NCBI GenBank assembly: GCA_031180805.1
Contig: JAPSLL010000007.1
Span: 1-61,865 of the forward strand
Source: Bacillus sp. (in: firmicutes)
Lineage (GTDB): Bacteria > Bacillota > Bacilli > Bacillales > Bacillaceae
DNA: 61,865 nucleotides
Direction: 5' to 3'
Position numbers and translations under genes: made by a program. The stretch's first letter is position 1; each line of letters starts with the position of its first letter. Below the pieces are notes generated by a model that was not told where the DNA came from, searched no databases, and saw nothing but the letters and a program-made list of their open reading frames with translations. Positions 53,051-61,797 of the stretch are shown one piece after another.

Positions 53051-54475
53051 ATGGATTATTCACAAGCTGCAAAGCAAATATTTGATGCGATAGGCGGAAA
53101 GGAAAACTTATCTGCTGCTGCTCATTGTGCTACAAGATTACGACTCGTGTTACATGACGAGGGGAAAATTGATCAGGCGAAATTGGATGGAATGGATATC
53201 GTAAAAGGAACCTTTTCAACAGGTGGCCAATATCAAATTATTTTAGGTGCTGGTATTGTTAATGAGGTTTATAAAGAGCTTTCGAAGTTAACGGGTATAG
53301 AGGAAATGTCAACAAAGGATGTAAGTAATGCTGGTTCGAAAAAGCTAAATCCTCTGCAGCGCTTTGTCAAAATGCTATCTGATATTTTTGTTCCAATTAT
53401 TCCAGCAATCGTTGCTGGTGGACTATTAATGGGGATCAATAATTTACTGACAGCACAGGATTTGTTCATTGAAGGAAAATCATTAGTTGATGCAAATCCA
53501 AATCTAGCAGACCTAGCAGCAATGATTAATACATTTGCAAATGCTGCATTTGTTTTCCTTCCGATATTAATTGGATTTTCTGCAACAAAGCGGTTCGGTG
53601 GAAATCCTTTTCTTGGGGCAACACTCGGTATGCTTATGGTCCATCCTGATTTGTTAAATGGTAATTCTTATGGTGAGGCTTTAGCGAATGGAGATATTCC
53701 TTATTGGAATATTCTTGGATTAGAAATTGCAAAAATTGGTTATCAAGGAACAGTTTTACCTGTTTTAGTTTCATCCTATTTATTAGCAAAGATTGAGGTT
53801 AATATTCGAAAGTTTACCCCATCTTCATTAGATAATTTGTTAACACCGTTATTTTCAATTTTTATTACAGGACTTTTAACATTTACAATTGTTGGTCCAA
53901 TTACGCGCACAGCTGGGAATTTATTATCCGACGGACTTATCTGGTTATATGATACAACTGGTTTTATCGGTTCAGCAATCTTCGGACTTGCCTACGCACC
54001 AATTGTAATTACAGGTATGCATCATAGCTTTATCGCGGTAGAGACACAACTGCTCGCAGATCTTGCAAAATCTGGTGGCTCATTTATTTTTCCAGTTGCT
54101 GCGATGTCAAATGTTGCTCAAGGTGCAGCGACATTAGCAGTATTGTTATTAGTTCGGGATGCAAAATTAAAGGGGGTTGCATCAGCTGCAGGACTTTCCG
54201 CGCTTTTAGGAATTACTGAGCCAGCACTATTTGGCGTAAACCTTAAGCTGCGATATCCGTTTATCGGGGCAATTATTGGTTCTGCCATTGCCTCAGGTTT
54301 TCTCGCGATTTTCCATGTTAAAGCTGTTGCTTTAGGAGCTGCGGGACTTCCAGGGATTATCTCAATCAAGCCTGGATCCATTATCTATTATATCATTGGA
54401 ATGGTTATTTCATGTGCAGTTGCCTTTATTGTCACGATCATCCTAGGGAAGCGAGCAATGAAAAAACAAGGATAA
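53051..54475 (+). CDS. scrA: Sucrose PTS transporter, EIIBC
   Basis: A 474-residue permease with an N-terminal IIB domain (phosphorylated Cys in AAHCATRLRLVLHDE, about residue 27) and a IIC membrane domain of about ten segments. There is no IIA domain, so phosphate must come from another EIIA such as the glucose-type protein. The sucrose assignment rests on the adjacent GH32 hydrolase and fructokinase. ATG at 53051 gives the usual MDYSQAAKQI opening; a GTG three codons earlier is less likely. The predicted mRNA leader is very short. Confidence 0.9.
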   Translation: MDYSQAAKQIFDAIGGKENLSAAAHCATRLRLVLHDEGKIDQAKLDGMDIVKGTFSTGGQYQIILGAGIVNEVYKELSKLTGIEEMSTKDVSNAGSKKLNPLQRFVKMLSDIFVPIIPAIVAGGLLMGINNLLTAQDLFIEGKSLVDANPNLADLAAMINTFANAAFVFLPILIGFSATKRFGGNPFLGATLGMLMVHPDLLNGNSYGEALANGDIPYWNILGLEIAKIGYQGTVLPVLVSSYLLAKIEVNIRKFTPSSLDNLLTPLFSIFITGLLTFTIVGPITRTAGNLLSDGLIWLYDTTGFIGSAIFGLAYAPIVITGMHHSFIAVETQLLADLAKSGGSFIFPVAAMSNVAQGAATLAVLLLVRDAKLKGVASAAGLSALLGITEPALFGVNLKLRYPFIGAIIGSAIASGFLAIFHVKAVALGAAGLPGIISIKPGSIIYYIIGMVISCAVAFIVTIILGKRAMKKQG

Positions 54476-54572
54476 GGTAAAATATAGGGGGAATCATGTA
54501 GATTCTCCCCTATTCATTCATACGGAAGCGATTATTTTAGTTAAAAGTAAGATCAATAGAGGAGTTTTGACC

Positions 54573-56036
54573 ATGGAATGGACGAGAGAGATGAGATACC
54601 AAAGACTTGAGAATGTAAGTGAGGAAACGATGGAGGAACTGAGAGAAAGGGTGGAAAATTGCCAATGGAGGCAAACGTTTCACATTCAGCCACCGACAGG
54701 TTTATTAAATGATCCGAATGGCTTCTCCTTCTTCAATGGTGAATACCATTTGTTCTATCAATGGTTTCCTCTTGGGCCTGTGCATGGTTTGAAATATTGG
54801 TATCATACGAAATCGAAGGATTTAGTTTACTGGGAGAATGTTGGGATTGCAATTAAGCCTGATCATTTTTATGACAGTCATGGTGCTTATTCAGGTAGTG
54901 GCATTGTGAAAGATAACGAGCTATATTTAATGTATACTGGAAATACAAGAAATGACAATTGGGAACGAACACCATATCAGGTCATTGCGATTATGAACAA
55001 GGATGGAGAGATTTCAAAACAAGCCAATCCGGTCATATTTGGTGTTCCAGATGGATATACGGACCACTTTAGAGATCCAAAGCTATTCAAAAAAGGAGAG
55101 CTCTATTATGCAGTGATTGGTGCACAAAGAGAAGATAAATCTGGATGTGTCGTCCTATTTGAATCATCGAATCTACAAAACTGGTCGTTTTTAGGTGAAG
55201 TGAAAACAGATTTACAGCCATTTGGCTATATGTGGGAATGTCCCGATTATTTTGAGCTTGATGATAAGGGAATTCTCGTTTTTTCACCTCAAGGTATATC
55301 TCCACAAGGTAATAGCTATCATAATATTTATCAATCTGGTTATTTAATAGGTGATAAGCTTAATATATCTCAGCTTACCTTTTCACACGGTGATTTTGCT
55401 GAAATCGACCGTGGCTTTGATTTTTATGCGCCACAAACAATGCTTGCACCTGATGGACGAAGAATATTAGTTGGGTGGATGGGGTTACCTGAGCTAGATT
55501 ATCCAACAGATGAAAATGGCTGGGCCCATTGCTTAACACTTCCGAGAGAACTAACTTTAAAGGATAATAAGCTCATTCAACAACCGGTAAAGGAATTGGC
55601 GAAGAGGCGAAAACGGAAAGAATCAATAAGAACAACAATAAAAAATGAAACAATTACCCCATTCAAAGGAACTGCCTTTGAGCTAATATGTGAAATAAGC
55701 TCTCTTAATGCAAAGTCTTTCGGGGTTGAGCTTCGGGCAAAGGAAAATGAAAAGACTGTTGTTGAATACAAGGTAAAGGAAAAAACAATCGAGCTTGACA
55801 GAAGCAATTCAGGTAAGTCAGTTGGGGAAGAATATGGCAACGTGCGTCGCTGTACGTTAGAGCAATGTGTAAAGCTTCACATATTTGTTGATATTTCATC
55901 TATAGAAATTTTTATTAATGATGGAGAGGAAGTGTTTACAAGTCGAATTTTTCCTCAATCAGATAGTGAAGAAATTCGTATTTTTGTAAATGATGGTGAA
56001 GTGAGCATTGTTGCTGATAAATGGGATTTATCATAG
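54573..56036 (+). CDS. sacA: Sucrose-6-phosphate hydrolase (GH32)
   Basis: A 487-residue family 32 hydrolase that splits sucrose-6-phosphate into glucose-6-phosphate and fructose. The nucleophile Asp is in LLNDPNGF (about residue 45), the stabilising Asp in HFRDPK (about 167) and the acid/base Glu in WECPDYF (about 221). A C-terminal beta-sandwich follows. ATG at 54573 has AGAGGAG eight bases upstream; a TTG two codons earlier is possible. It lies 12 bases before the fructokinase gene. Confidence 0.94.
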   Translation: MEWTREMRYQRLENVSEETMEELRERVENCQWRQTFHIQPPTGLLNDPNGFSFFNGEYHLFYQWFPLGPVHGLKYWYHTKSKDLVYWENVGIAIKPDHFYDSHGAYSGSGIVKDNELYLMYTGNTRNDNWERTPYQVIAIMNKDGEISKQANPVIFGVPDGYTDHFRDPKLFKKGELYYAVIGAQREDKSGCVVLFESSNLQNWSFLGEVKTDLQPFGYMWECPDYFELDDKGILVFSPQGISPQGNSYHNIYQSGYLIGDKLNISQLTFSHGDFAEIDRGFDFYAPQTMLAPDGRRILVGWMGLPELDYPTDENGWAHCLTLPRELTLKDNKLIQQPVKELAKRRKRKESIRTTIKNETITPFKGTAFELICEISSLNAKSFGVELRAKENEKTVVEYKVKEKTIELDRSNSGKSVGEEYGNVRRCTLEQCVKLHIFVDISSIEIFINDGEEVFTSRIFPQSDSEEIRIFVNDGEVSIVADKWDLS

Positions 56037-56048
56037 GGGGGAAGCAAG

Positions 56049-57026
56049 ATGGCTAAATTATTTGCAATAGGTGAACTTTTAATTGATTTTATTCCTGAAC
56101 ATAAAGGAAAGGCTTTGAAGGATGTTGTTTCATTTGAAAGAGCTCCAGGTGGTGCTCCCGCCAATGTGGCAGCTGCAGTTGTCAAGGCAGGTGGAAAGGC
56201 TTCAATGATTACGAAGCTTGGTACAGATGCTTTTGGAGATTTTCTCGTTGAAACATTGAGAGCGGTTGGCGTTAACACGGATTATGTTTATCGCACAAAG
56301 GAAGCGAATACGGCATTAGTGTTTGTTTCCTTAAAGGAAGACGGGGAAAGAGATTTTTCCTTTTATCGTAAACCATCTGCTGATTTGTTGCTACATGAAA
56401 ACGAAATTGATGAAGGCTGGTTTTCTTCGGGAGATATTCTCCATTTCTGCTCAGTAGATTTAGTTGAAAGTCCAATGAAGCATGCTCACATAAAGGCCAT
56501 TCGTTCAGCACAGAAACAGGGGGCAATCATCAGCTTTGATCCAAATGTTCGCTTACCTTTATGGGAGAATGGTGAAGAGTGCCGAAAAACGATTCTTCAA
56601 TTTCTTCCAGAAGCACATCTTGTAAAAATATCTGATGAGGAATTAACGTTTATTACAGGAATAGAGGATGAAGCTCTTGCTATTCAATCGTTATTCGTAG
56701 GGAATGTGCAGGCGGTCATCTATACGAAGGGTTCAGCAGGTGCGGAGCTCTACTTAGCTACTAATGAGCATTATACTTCATCAGGCTTCCAAGTTACTGT
56801 ACAGGATACGACAGGAGCTGGTGATGCCTTTATCGGCGGATTTTTATACAAGCTATTAGAAAAAGGTGCTTTCGTAAATAATCTACAGGAAATGCTAAAA
56901 GACTTTCATCAAGATATTCTTTCATTTGCGAACGCATGTGGAGCTATTACAACAACAGGAAAGGGAGCAATTTCCTCCCTCCCTACAAAGGAGCAAATTG
57001 AAGCATTACGAGATAGCCATGGATGA
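56049..57026 (+). CDS. scrK: Fructokinase (PfkB family)
   Basis: A 325-residue ribokinase-fold sugar kinase. The N-terminal signature is GGAPANVAAAVVKAGG (residues 37-52) and the C-terminal signature is DTTGAGDAFIGGF with the catalytic Asp (about residue 260). It would phosphorylate the fructose released by the upstream hydrolase. GGGGGGAAG lies before the ATG. It ends the sucrose operon; a terminator follows after about 175 bp. Confidence 0.92.
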   Translation: MAKLFAIGELLIDFIPEHKGKALKDVVSFERAPGGAPANVAAAVVKAGGKASMITKLGTDAFGDFLVETLRAVGVNTDYVYRTKEANTALVFVSLKEDGERDFSFYRKPSADLLLHENEIDEGWFSSGDILHFCSVDLVESPMKHAHIKAIRSAQKQGAIISFDPNVRLPLWENGEECRKTILQFLPEAHLVKISDEELTFITGIEDEALAIQSLFVGNVQAVIYTKGSAGAELYLATNEHYTSSGFQVTVQDTTGAGDAFIGGFLYKLLEKGAFVNNLQEMLKDFHQDILSFANACGAITTTGKGAISSLPTKEQIEALRDSHG

Positions 57027-57199
57027 TAATTGTCTATCATTGACAATCTTATTTGTTTTAAAAGGTTATTTATGTTAGAATACTTTTGATTAATGTCTAG
57101 CAGTCATTAATTTTATTTAGTTTCTTTTTCGATAAAATAAATCATATAAAAACTTTAATAAAATAGATCGGTAAATGGAAGAATTTAACAAGTCTTTCC

Positions 57200-57239
57200 G
57201 TGGCCTAACTTCAGCTTTTGAGGTTAGGCCTTTTTTATT
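57200..57239 (+). terminator. Terminator of the sucrose operon
   Basis: GGCCTAAC (57202-57209) and GTTAGGCC (57223-57230) followed by TTTTTT. The rest of the 320-bp gap to the next gene shows no other feature. Confidence 0.8.
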
Positions 57240-57346
57240 GCTTAAAATTGTAATTTGTTCAAATGGTGTATAAGTGCTGGATTATAACATCACTTTAGCT
57301 AAAATTACTAGTAAGCTCCGATTAATGATGGGGGAATATAAGTTCT

Positions 57347-58036
57347 ATGATTAAAACAAAATATAATTATGAAGATATTACAAACTTAAATAGTTACATA
57401 AGCAAAATATTAAAAAAGAGTTTTGGTAAAGGTCCTGCTGCCTGTTACACGTTTCTTACTGATGAAATGATGTTTATTAATATTAAAAATTTTATTACAC
57501 CTGTTGAAGAAGTGCTAATAAAAAAGAATGAAGAACACCTTGCCCATAGAGCTCGTATGATAATATTTGATGCAATTTTTGAGCAAATACAAGAAGAGGT
57601 CAAAAGGGTGCTTGATATAGACTATACATCAATGTGTTATGATTGGAGCTTTAAGCATAATACAGGGTTAATCATCTTAACAAAAGACGAGCCTTTAATA
57701 CAGACAACCCAACAAACAATAGAAGGTAACGAAAGTATTAATACTATTAAAAAAATATGCTCAACAATACATAATACCCCTGTTCAAATCAAACACGTCT
57801 CGCAAACGTCCACGGTTACGTATATTATTTACTCTGGCTTCATGTCAAAAATTGAACATGCTTTATATGGAAAGGGATATGGAGAATTATTAATCGAATG
57901 GAGTAATGAATTAAAGGATGAATATAAACAAAATAAACGTTTGTTTGAAAAGGTCTTTAAAGCTGCAATAGACGATAATTTCGTCTTTTTAGACTTTGAA
58001 AAGGATAGGGGAATGCTAGTTTTTTATCATAATTAA
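57347..58036 (+). CDS. Tandem DUF2294-domain protein 1
   Basis: A 229-residue soluble protein made of two DUF2294-like domains. The first (about 10-115) contains ILKKSFGKGPAACYTFL and NFITPVEEVLIKKN. The second (about 125-229) contains FMSKIEHALYGKGYGELL and ends with DFEKDRGMLVF. DUF2294 has no established function. GGGGGAA lies some distance before the ATG. A paralogue follows 180 bp downstream and then a sensor kinase, so a regulatory role is possible but unproven. Confidence 0.7.
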   Translation: MIKTKYNYEDITNLNSYISKILKKSFGKGPAACYTFLTDEMMFINIKNFITPVEEVLIKKNEEHLAHRARMIIFDAIFEQIQEEVKRVLDIDYTSMCYDWSFKHNTGLIILTKDEPLIQTTQQTIEGNESINTIKKICSTIHNTPVQIKHVSQTSTVTYIIYSGFMSKIEHALYGKGYGELLIEWSNELKDEYKQNKRLFEKVFKAAIDDNFVFLDFEKDRGMLVFYHN

Positions 58037-58218
58037 TTATTTCTGCTAATAAAATAACGAAATTAAGAAATACTATGTTAAAAAGGGACTAAAATCATCT
58101 AAAAGGAAGGCACTATACATAATCTTACTGTTTTCATGATCTTATAATACCTTTATGATGATTGATGCTTTATAAGCATTGATTATAGTCAGCTCCCGAT
58201 ATTGAAAGAAGTGTATTT

Positions 58219-58905
58219 ATGCAATTTCAGGATCAATTAAGCTCAATAAGTGGTTTTACAAGTAAAATCCTTAGGAAGAGGTTTGGAAGAGGTCCAAAAA
58301 CATGTCAGACGTTTGCTAATGAAAAACATCTTGTCGTATATGTTCGTGGTTTCTTGTCACCAATGGAGGAAGAGCTATTAAAGCAAGGTAAATCCGAACA
58401 TATTGAAATCTTAAGAAATGCGATCATTAAACCTGTTCTAGAGGAATTAAAAGGCATCATTCATGTCATTTTTCAGGAGGATGTCGCTGATGCGTACCAT
58501 GACTGGAATTTGCCAAATTACTCAGGACTATTAATATTTGTATTAGAAAACCCAATTCATTCATCAAATGAAGAAATTCCATTTGATATTGGAAGGTTTG
58601 AAGCGAATATTGCCCGAATCAGTCAACTAGTCCAAAAGATTCCTGATCAAATAAATTTATATTTTTTGTCAAATCAGGTTTTGCTAGTTGAAAGAAAGGG
58701 TATATTAATACCAATTGAAAAAGCTCTAATCGATAGAGGGTTTGGTGAGGAGCTTCGAATGACAAAGGATGACCTTGAGAAGACTTATTTCCATCGTGAA
58801 GGTAACTTTGGTGAACTGTTTAACAAAAGAATTGCAGATATTTTTATTGATTGGAATTTTAAAGAGGATAAGTCGTTAATGGGATTAATATTTAATGATA
58901 GGTAA
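58219..58905 (+). CDS. Tandem DUF2294-domain protein 2
   Basis: A 228-residue paralogue of the preceding protein with the same two-domain layout: ILRKRFGRGPKTCQTFA and GFLSPMEEELLKQGK in the first half, ILIPIEKALIDRGFGEELR and IDWNFKEDKSLMGLIF in the second. GAAAGAAGTG precedes the ATG. The two genes look like an old tandem duplication, given low identity but collinear motifs. Function unknown. Confidence 0.7.
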   Translation: MQFQDQLSSISGFTSKILRKRFGRGPKTCQTFANEKHLVVYVRGFLSPMEEELLKQGKSEHIEILRNAIIKPVLEELKGIIHVIFQEDVADAYHDWNLPNYSGLLIFVLENPIHSSNEEIPFDIGRFEANIARISQLVQKIPDQINLYFLSNQVLLVERKGILIPIEKALIDRGFGEELRMTKDDLEKTYFHREGNFGELFNKRIADIFIDWNFKEDKSLMGLIFNDR

Positions 58906-58945
58906 ATGCTGTGAATCATTCATGGAATTATGAAGGACGTCACAT

Positions 58946-58986
58946 ATGGCCTAACTTCTTTTTACTAAAGGGGTTGGGCTTTTATT
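58946..58986 (+). terminator. Terminator after the DUF2294 genes
   Basis: GGCCTAACTTC pairs with GGGGTTGGGCT through several G-U pairs, followed by TTTTATTTT. It separates these genes from the kinase gene. Confidence 0.5.
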
Positions 58987-59113
58987 TTGTCTAACACCAC
59001 TGTGATAACTATATTTTTTAGTCTTACCACACTCCAAGATATCGGTTAACAGAGCTTACAGGGAAAAATGTTTCCTGAGGATGATTCATCAATAGACAAC
59101 TAGGAGGTACTGT

Positions 59114-60304
59114 GTGTTGAAAAAAATAGTACAGGATAAAGACAAGGTTTACCTTATAATAAATTGCTTAGTTGGAGGTATCGGAATCATAAGCATCCTA
59201 TTTAATGTACATGATTTGTTTATTGCAATTATATTACTCTTTTTGTTCGTTCAGAACATCATATTTTTACAGAATAAAAGACAAAAATCAAAAGAGCATA
59301 CTTTTCTTTCCTTACAGCGAATCCCATTTCCTGTAGTGCAGACAGTAAATGGGAGAATTACGGATTTCAATCCGGCTTTAGCTGATGTTATCGGTATTCC
59401 TAATCGGAGTGAATTACTCGGTCAAGACATCTATCATATTATTACTTTAAAAGATGGGCAAGAGGGATTAGGAAACGCTCAATCTGTATTATCGCAAAGT
59501 CAGTTAGGGATCCTGCATTGTACAAATGGCGAGAAGATTGATATTGAGATTATTAGCAACAGGATTCAATCTAAAAACTCAGAACGAAAGGAATTCCATT
59601 TTATTAAGGATATCTCAAAATATCTTGAAAGTGAAAGAAAATTACAGCATTCAGAACAGCTATCAGTATTAGGTGAATTAGCAGCAGGAATCGCTCATGA
59701 AATAAGAAATCCATTAACAAGTTTAAAAGGATTCCTTCAACTATCAGCAGGCTCAACTAAAAATAAAGAAACATATAACGAAATCATGCTTCTTGAAATA
59801 AATCGAATTAATGCTATCGTTGGAGAATTACTCTTATTGGCAAAGCCTAAGGAAATGGATTTTAAGCCATGTAAGGTCATTCAATTAATCGATACAGTTG
59901 TCACAATTGCGAATACGCAAGCGGTACTTTACAACATTGAAATCTTGATGGAATATGACAAAGAATTAGAAGCAATTTCAATTCATTGTGAGGAAAATAA
60001 ATTAAAGCAAGTGTTTATCAATCTATTGAAAAATGGAATAGAGGCTATGAAAAAAGAGGGTGCTATCTACATAAAGGTAAAGAAGAAAAAAAATTATCTA
60101 TCAATTGTTTTTCAGGATGAAGGGCAAGGAATGTCAGAGGCTCAGCTCCAACAGATCGGAAAGCGCTTCTATACAACGAAAGAGGATGGAACAGGACTTG
60201 GCTTAATGATTTGTTATAATATTATCGAAAAGCATAATGGCCAGATAAATGTAACGAGTGAAGTGGGGAAAGGAACAGCATTTGAAGTTCTTTTACCATA
60301 CTAA
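59114..60304 (+). CDS. Sporulation-type sensor histidine kinase (2 TM, PAS, HisKA, HATPase)
   Basis: A 396-residue kinase. Two closely spaced membrane segments (about residues 13-33 and 36-55) leave almost no extracellular domain. A PAS domain (65-170) follows, then HisKA with the phosphorylated His in AAGIAHEIRNPLTSLKGF, and HATPase with NLLKNGIEAM, DEGQGMSE and GTGLGL. The layout resembles KinB/KinD-like phosphorelay kinases, with no adjacent response regulator. GTG at 59114 or TTG at 59117 may start it; TAGGAGG is six or nine bases upstream. Confidence 0.88.
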   Translation: MLKKIVQDKDKVYLIINCLVGGIGIISILFNVHDLFIAIILLFLFVQNIIFLQNKRQKSKEHTFLSLQRIPFPVVQTVNGRITDFNPALADVIGIPNRSELLGQDIYHIITLKDGQEGLGNAQSVLSQSQLGILHCTNGEKIDIEIISNRIQSKNSERKEFHFIKDISKYLESERKLQHSEQLSVLGELAAGIAHEIRNPLTSLKGFLQLSAGSTKNKETYNEIMLLEINRINAIVGELLLLAKPKEMDFKPCKVIQLIDTVVTIANTQAVLYNIEILMEYDKELEAISIHCEENKLKQVFINLLKNGIEAMKKEGAIYIKVKKKKNYLSIVFQDEGQGMSEAQLQQIGKRFYTTKEDGTGLGLMICYNIIEKHNGQINVTSEVGKGTAFEVLLPY

Positions 60305-60322
60305 ATGAAGTGAATATTACAG

Positions 60323-60357
60323 TGAAAAGTTCCTTACGGGGGACTTTTTATTTATTT
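60323..60357 (+). terminator. Terminator of the second kinase gene
   Basis: AAAAGTTCC (60325-60333) and GGGACTTTT (60340-60348) with one G-U pair, then T-rich sequence. Confidence 0.65.
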
Positions 60358-60468
60358 TAAAAAATTTTTTATAAAGACGCTACTCTAGTGCTTTTCTTTC
60401 CCTATATAAGAAATGACAGAAGTTTTAGAGCGCAAACTGTCAATTTATTTAAGGGAGAGAATACAGTA

Positions 60469-61272
60469 ATGGAAAAATTCAATTATGAAACAATAAAAAA
60501 ATATCAAGCATTTGAGTCGGTAGAGGAAATGGACAATGCGGTACGCGGATTCTTATATAAGCATAAAGCGAAATTATCCGAAGGGACAATGGCAGTTCTA
60601 ATGCAAATTTGGAGACATTCTGTGAAAGTAATTGGAGTTTCATTTGCAAAATATGAGTATATTGCAGAGCAGGCAAATGTAAGTCGTCGGACAGCGATCC
60701 GAGCAGTAAAAGCTTTAGAAGAACTTGGACTTATTAAAAAGATTCCCACGGCTAGAATGAATGGAAAACGTGGAGTAAACATCTTAATACTTCAAGATTT
60801 TCCATCAGTTGAATCGTTAAAAAATAATCTGTCACCGCATGCTGACACTCCATGTGTCACTGCTAATAAAACAGAGAATAAGCAAAGCTCACTCTGTGAG
60901 AAAGATATAAAACCTAATAACGTAAAGGGGGGTGTTGAGCCATCACTGGAGCAGCTAGATGAAAGCTTTTTACCAGACTCTGTTCCAGAACAATTTGTAG
61001 CTGCAGCAAAACCATTTTTTCATGTGATTGATATATATCGTCTGTGGAAGCGAGTGTTGATTGTTTACAACAAAATGAAGTTGAAAAAGGAGTTAACAGA
61101 TGTTATCGAGCAAGTTGTATATGCCTTTAAACAAACTGTTTTTGCGAAAAAGCTTGGTAAAATTCATTCTACCTTTGAAGGATATTTTTACAGTGTTCTA
61201 TACAATACATTTATCATTGAAAAGCGGCGGGAAATGAGGCATAAGTTTTATGATTTTCTTAAGGACTCCTAA
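60469..61272 (+). CDS. Helix-turn-helix DNA-binding protein (replication-initiator-like N-terminus)
   Basis: A 267-residue protein with a winged-helix domain (about residues 30-110). It includes LSEGTMAVLMQIWRHSVK, YEYIAEQANVSRRTAIRAVK and ALEELGLIKKIPT, as in RepA/DnaD-like helix-turn-helix proteins of Bacillus. The C-terminal helical part (about 170-267) is basic. ATG at 60469 follows AAGGGAGAG by ten bases; a longer frame starts at 60388 without a site. No plasmid or phage gene is near. Function unknown. Confidence 0.72.
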   Translation: MEKFNYETIKKYQAFESVEEMDNAVRGFLYKHKAKLSEGTMAVLMQIWRHSVKVIGVSFAKYEYIAEQANVSRRTAIRAVKALEELGLIKKIPTARMNGKRGVNILILQDFPSVESLKNNLSPHADTPCVTANKTENKQSSLCEKDIKPNNVKGGVEPSLEQLDESFLPDSVPEQFVAAAKPFFHVIDIYRLWKRVLIVYNKMKLKKELTDVIEQVVYAFKQTVFAKKLGKIHSTFEGYFYSVLYNTFIIEKRREMRHKFYDFLKDS

Positions 61273-61305
61273 TGAAGCCAGTGTACCTTTTACGTACTAT
61301 AAGCT

Positions 61306-61335
61306 TAAAAAGGCCGCGGTTGAAGGCAGCCTTAT
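61306..61335 (-). terminator. Terminator of the small-gene pair (minus strand)
   Basis: On the minus strand AAGGC...GCCTT with inner pairing is followed by TTTTTAA. It lies just downstream of the 41-codon gene. Confidence 0.5.
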
Positions 61336-61337
61336 CT

Positions 61338-61463
61338 TTATTTTTTACGCTTATTGCTAGAATTCTCGATCTTTTGAATTTTTGAACCAACAAGCTTTGA
61401 TGTGCGAATCGTTTTCGATGGTAAATTATTATTAGGTGCAGCTTGCTCATTCCAATCTGCCAT
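61338..61463 (-). CDS. Small basic protein, 41 residues
   Basis: A short frame from ATG (61463) to TAA (61338). An excellent ribosome binding site, AAAAAGGAG, is placed about eight bases upstream. The product starts MADWNEQAAP, has a basic, Ser/Lys-rich C-terminus ending NKRKK and no membrane segment. It resembles small spore-associated Bacillus proteins in composition, but I cannot name a family. It follows the next gene closely and is followed by a terminator, so it looks real despite its length. Confidence 0.6.
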   Translation of the reverse strand: MADWNEQAAPNNNLPSKTIRTSKLVGSKIQKIENSSNKRKK

Positions 61464-61478
61464 GGTAACAGCTCCTTT

Positions 61479-61688
61479 TTACTTTTCGACCTTTTTACCT
61501 CTTGTTAATCTTTCAAAAGAGGCCATAGATTTGTTTTGTTGAAAGGGGTAATGAAATGGATTTTTCTCATGGGAGAACTCTGGATCTGCTGTTACTTCAA
61601 CTCCCATTTGAGTGCTTTCTGTTGATAATGGATCATTGATAATCGATTCCTTTTCACCGTCAAAATGAGGGGTAACATCTCTATCCAT
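61479..61688 (-). CDS. Small conserved-looking protein, 69 residues (possibly DUF3905)
   Basis: A hydrophilic protein with an acidic N-terminal part containing DVTPHFDGEKES and IINDPLSTES, then EVTADPEFSHEKNPFHYPFQ. It recalls a small Bacillus family (perhaps DUF3905) of unknown role. ATG at 61688 follows AAGGAG by nine bases; a TTG three codons earlier abuts that site. It is co-transcribed with the 41-residue gene. Confidence 0.6.
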   Translation of the reverse strand: MDRDVTPHFDGEKESIINDPLSTESTQMGVEVTADPEFSHEKNPFHYPFQQNKSMASFERLTRGKKVEK

Positions 61689-61797
61689 GAAATTCAACTC
61701 CTTATGGTATGTCTATTCTTAAGATATCGAAACGCTGCAATTCTATGCATTGGGCAAGAAAAAGGACTTCGATGAGATATGTTCAAATTTTTTTGGC

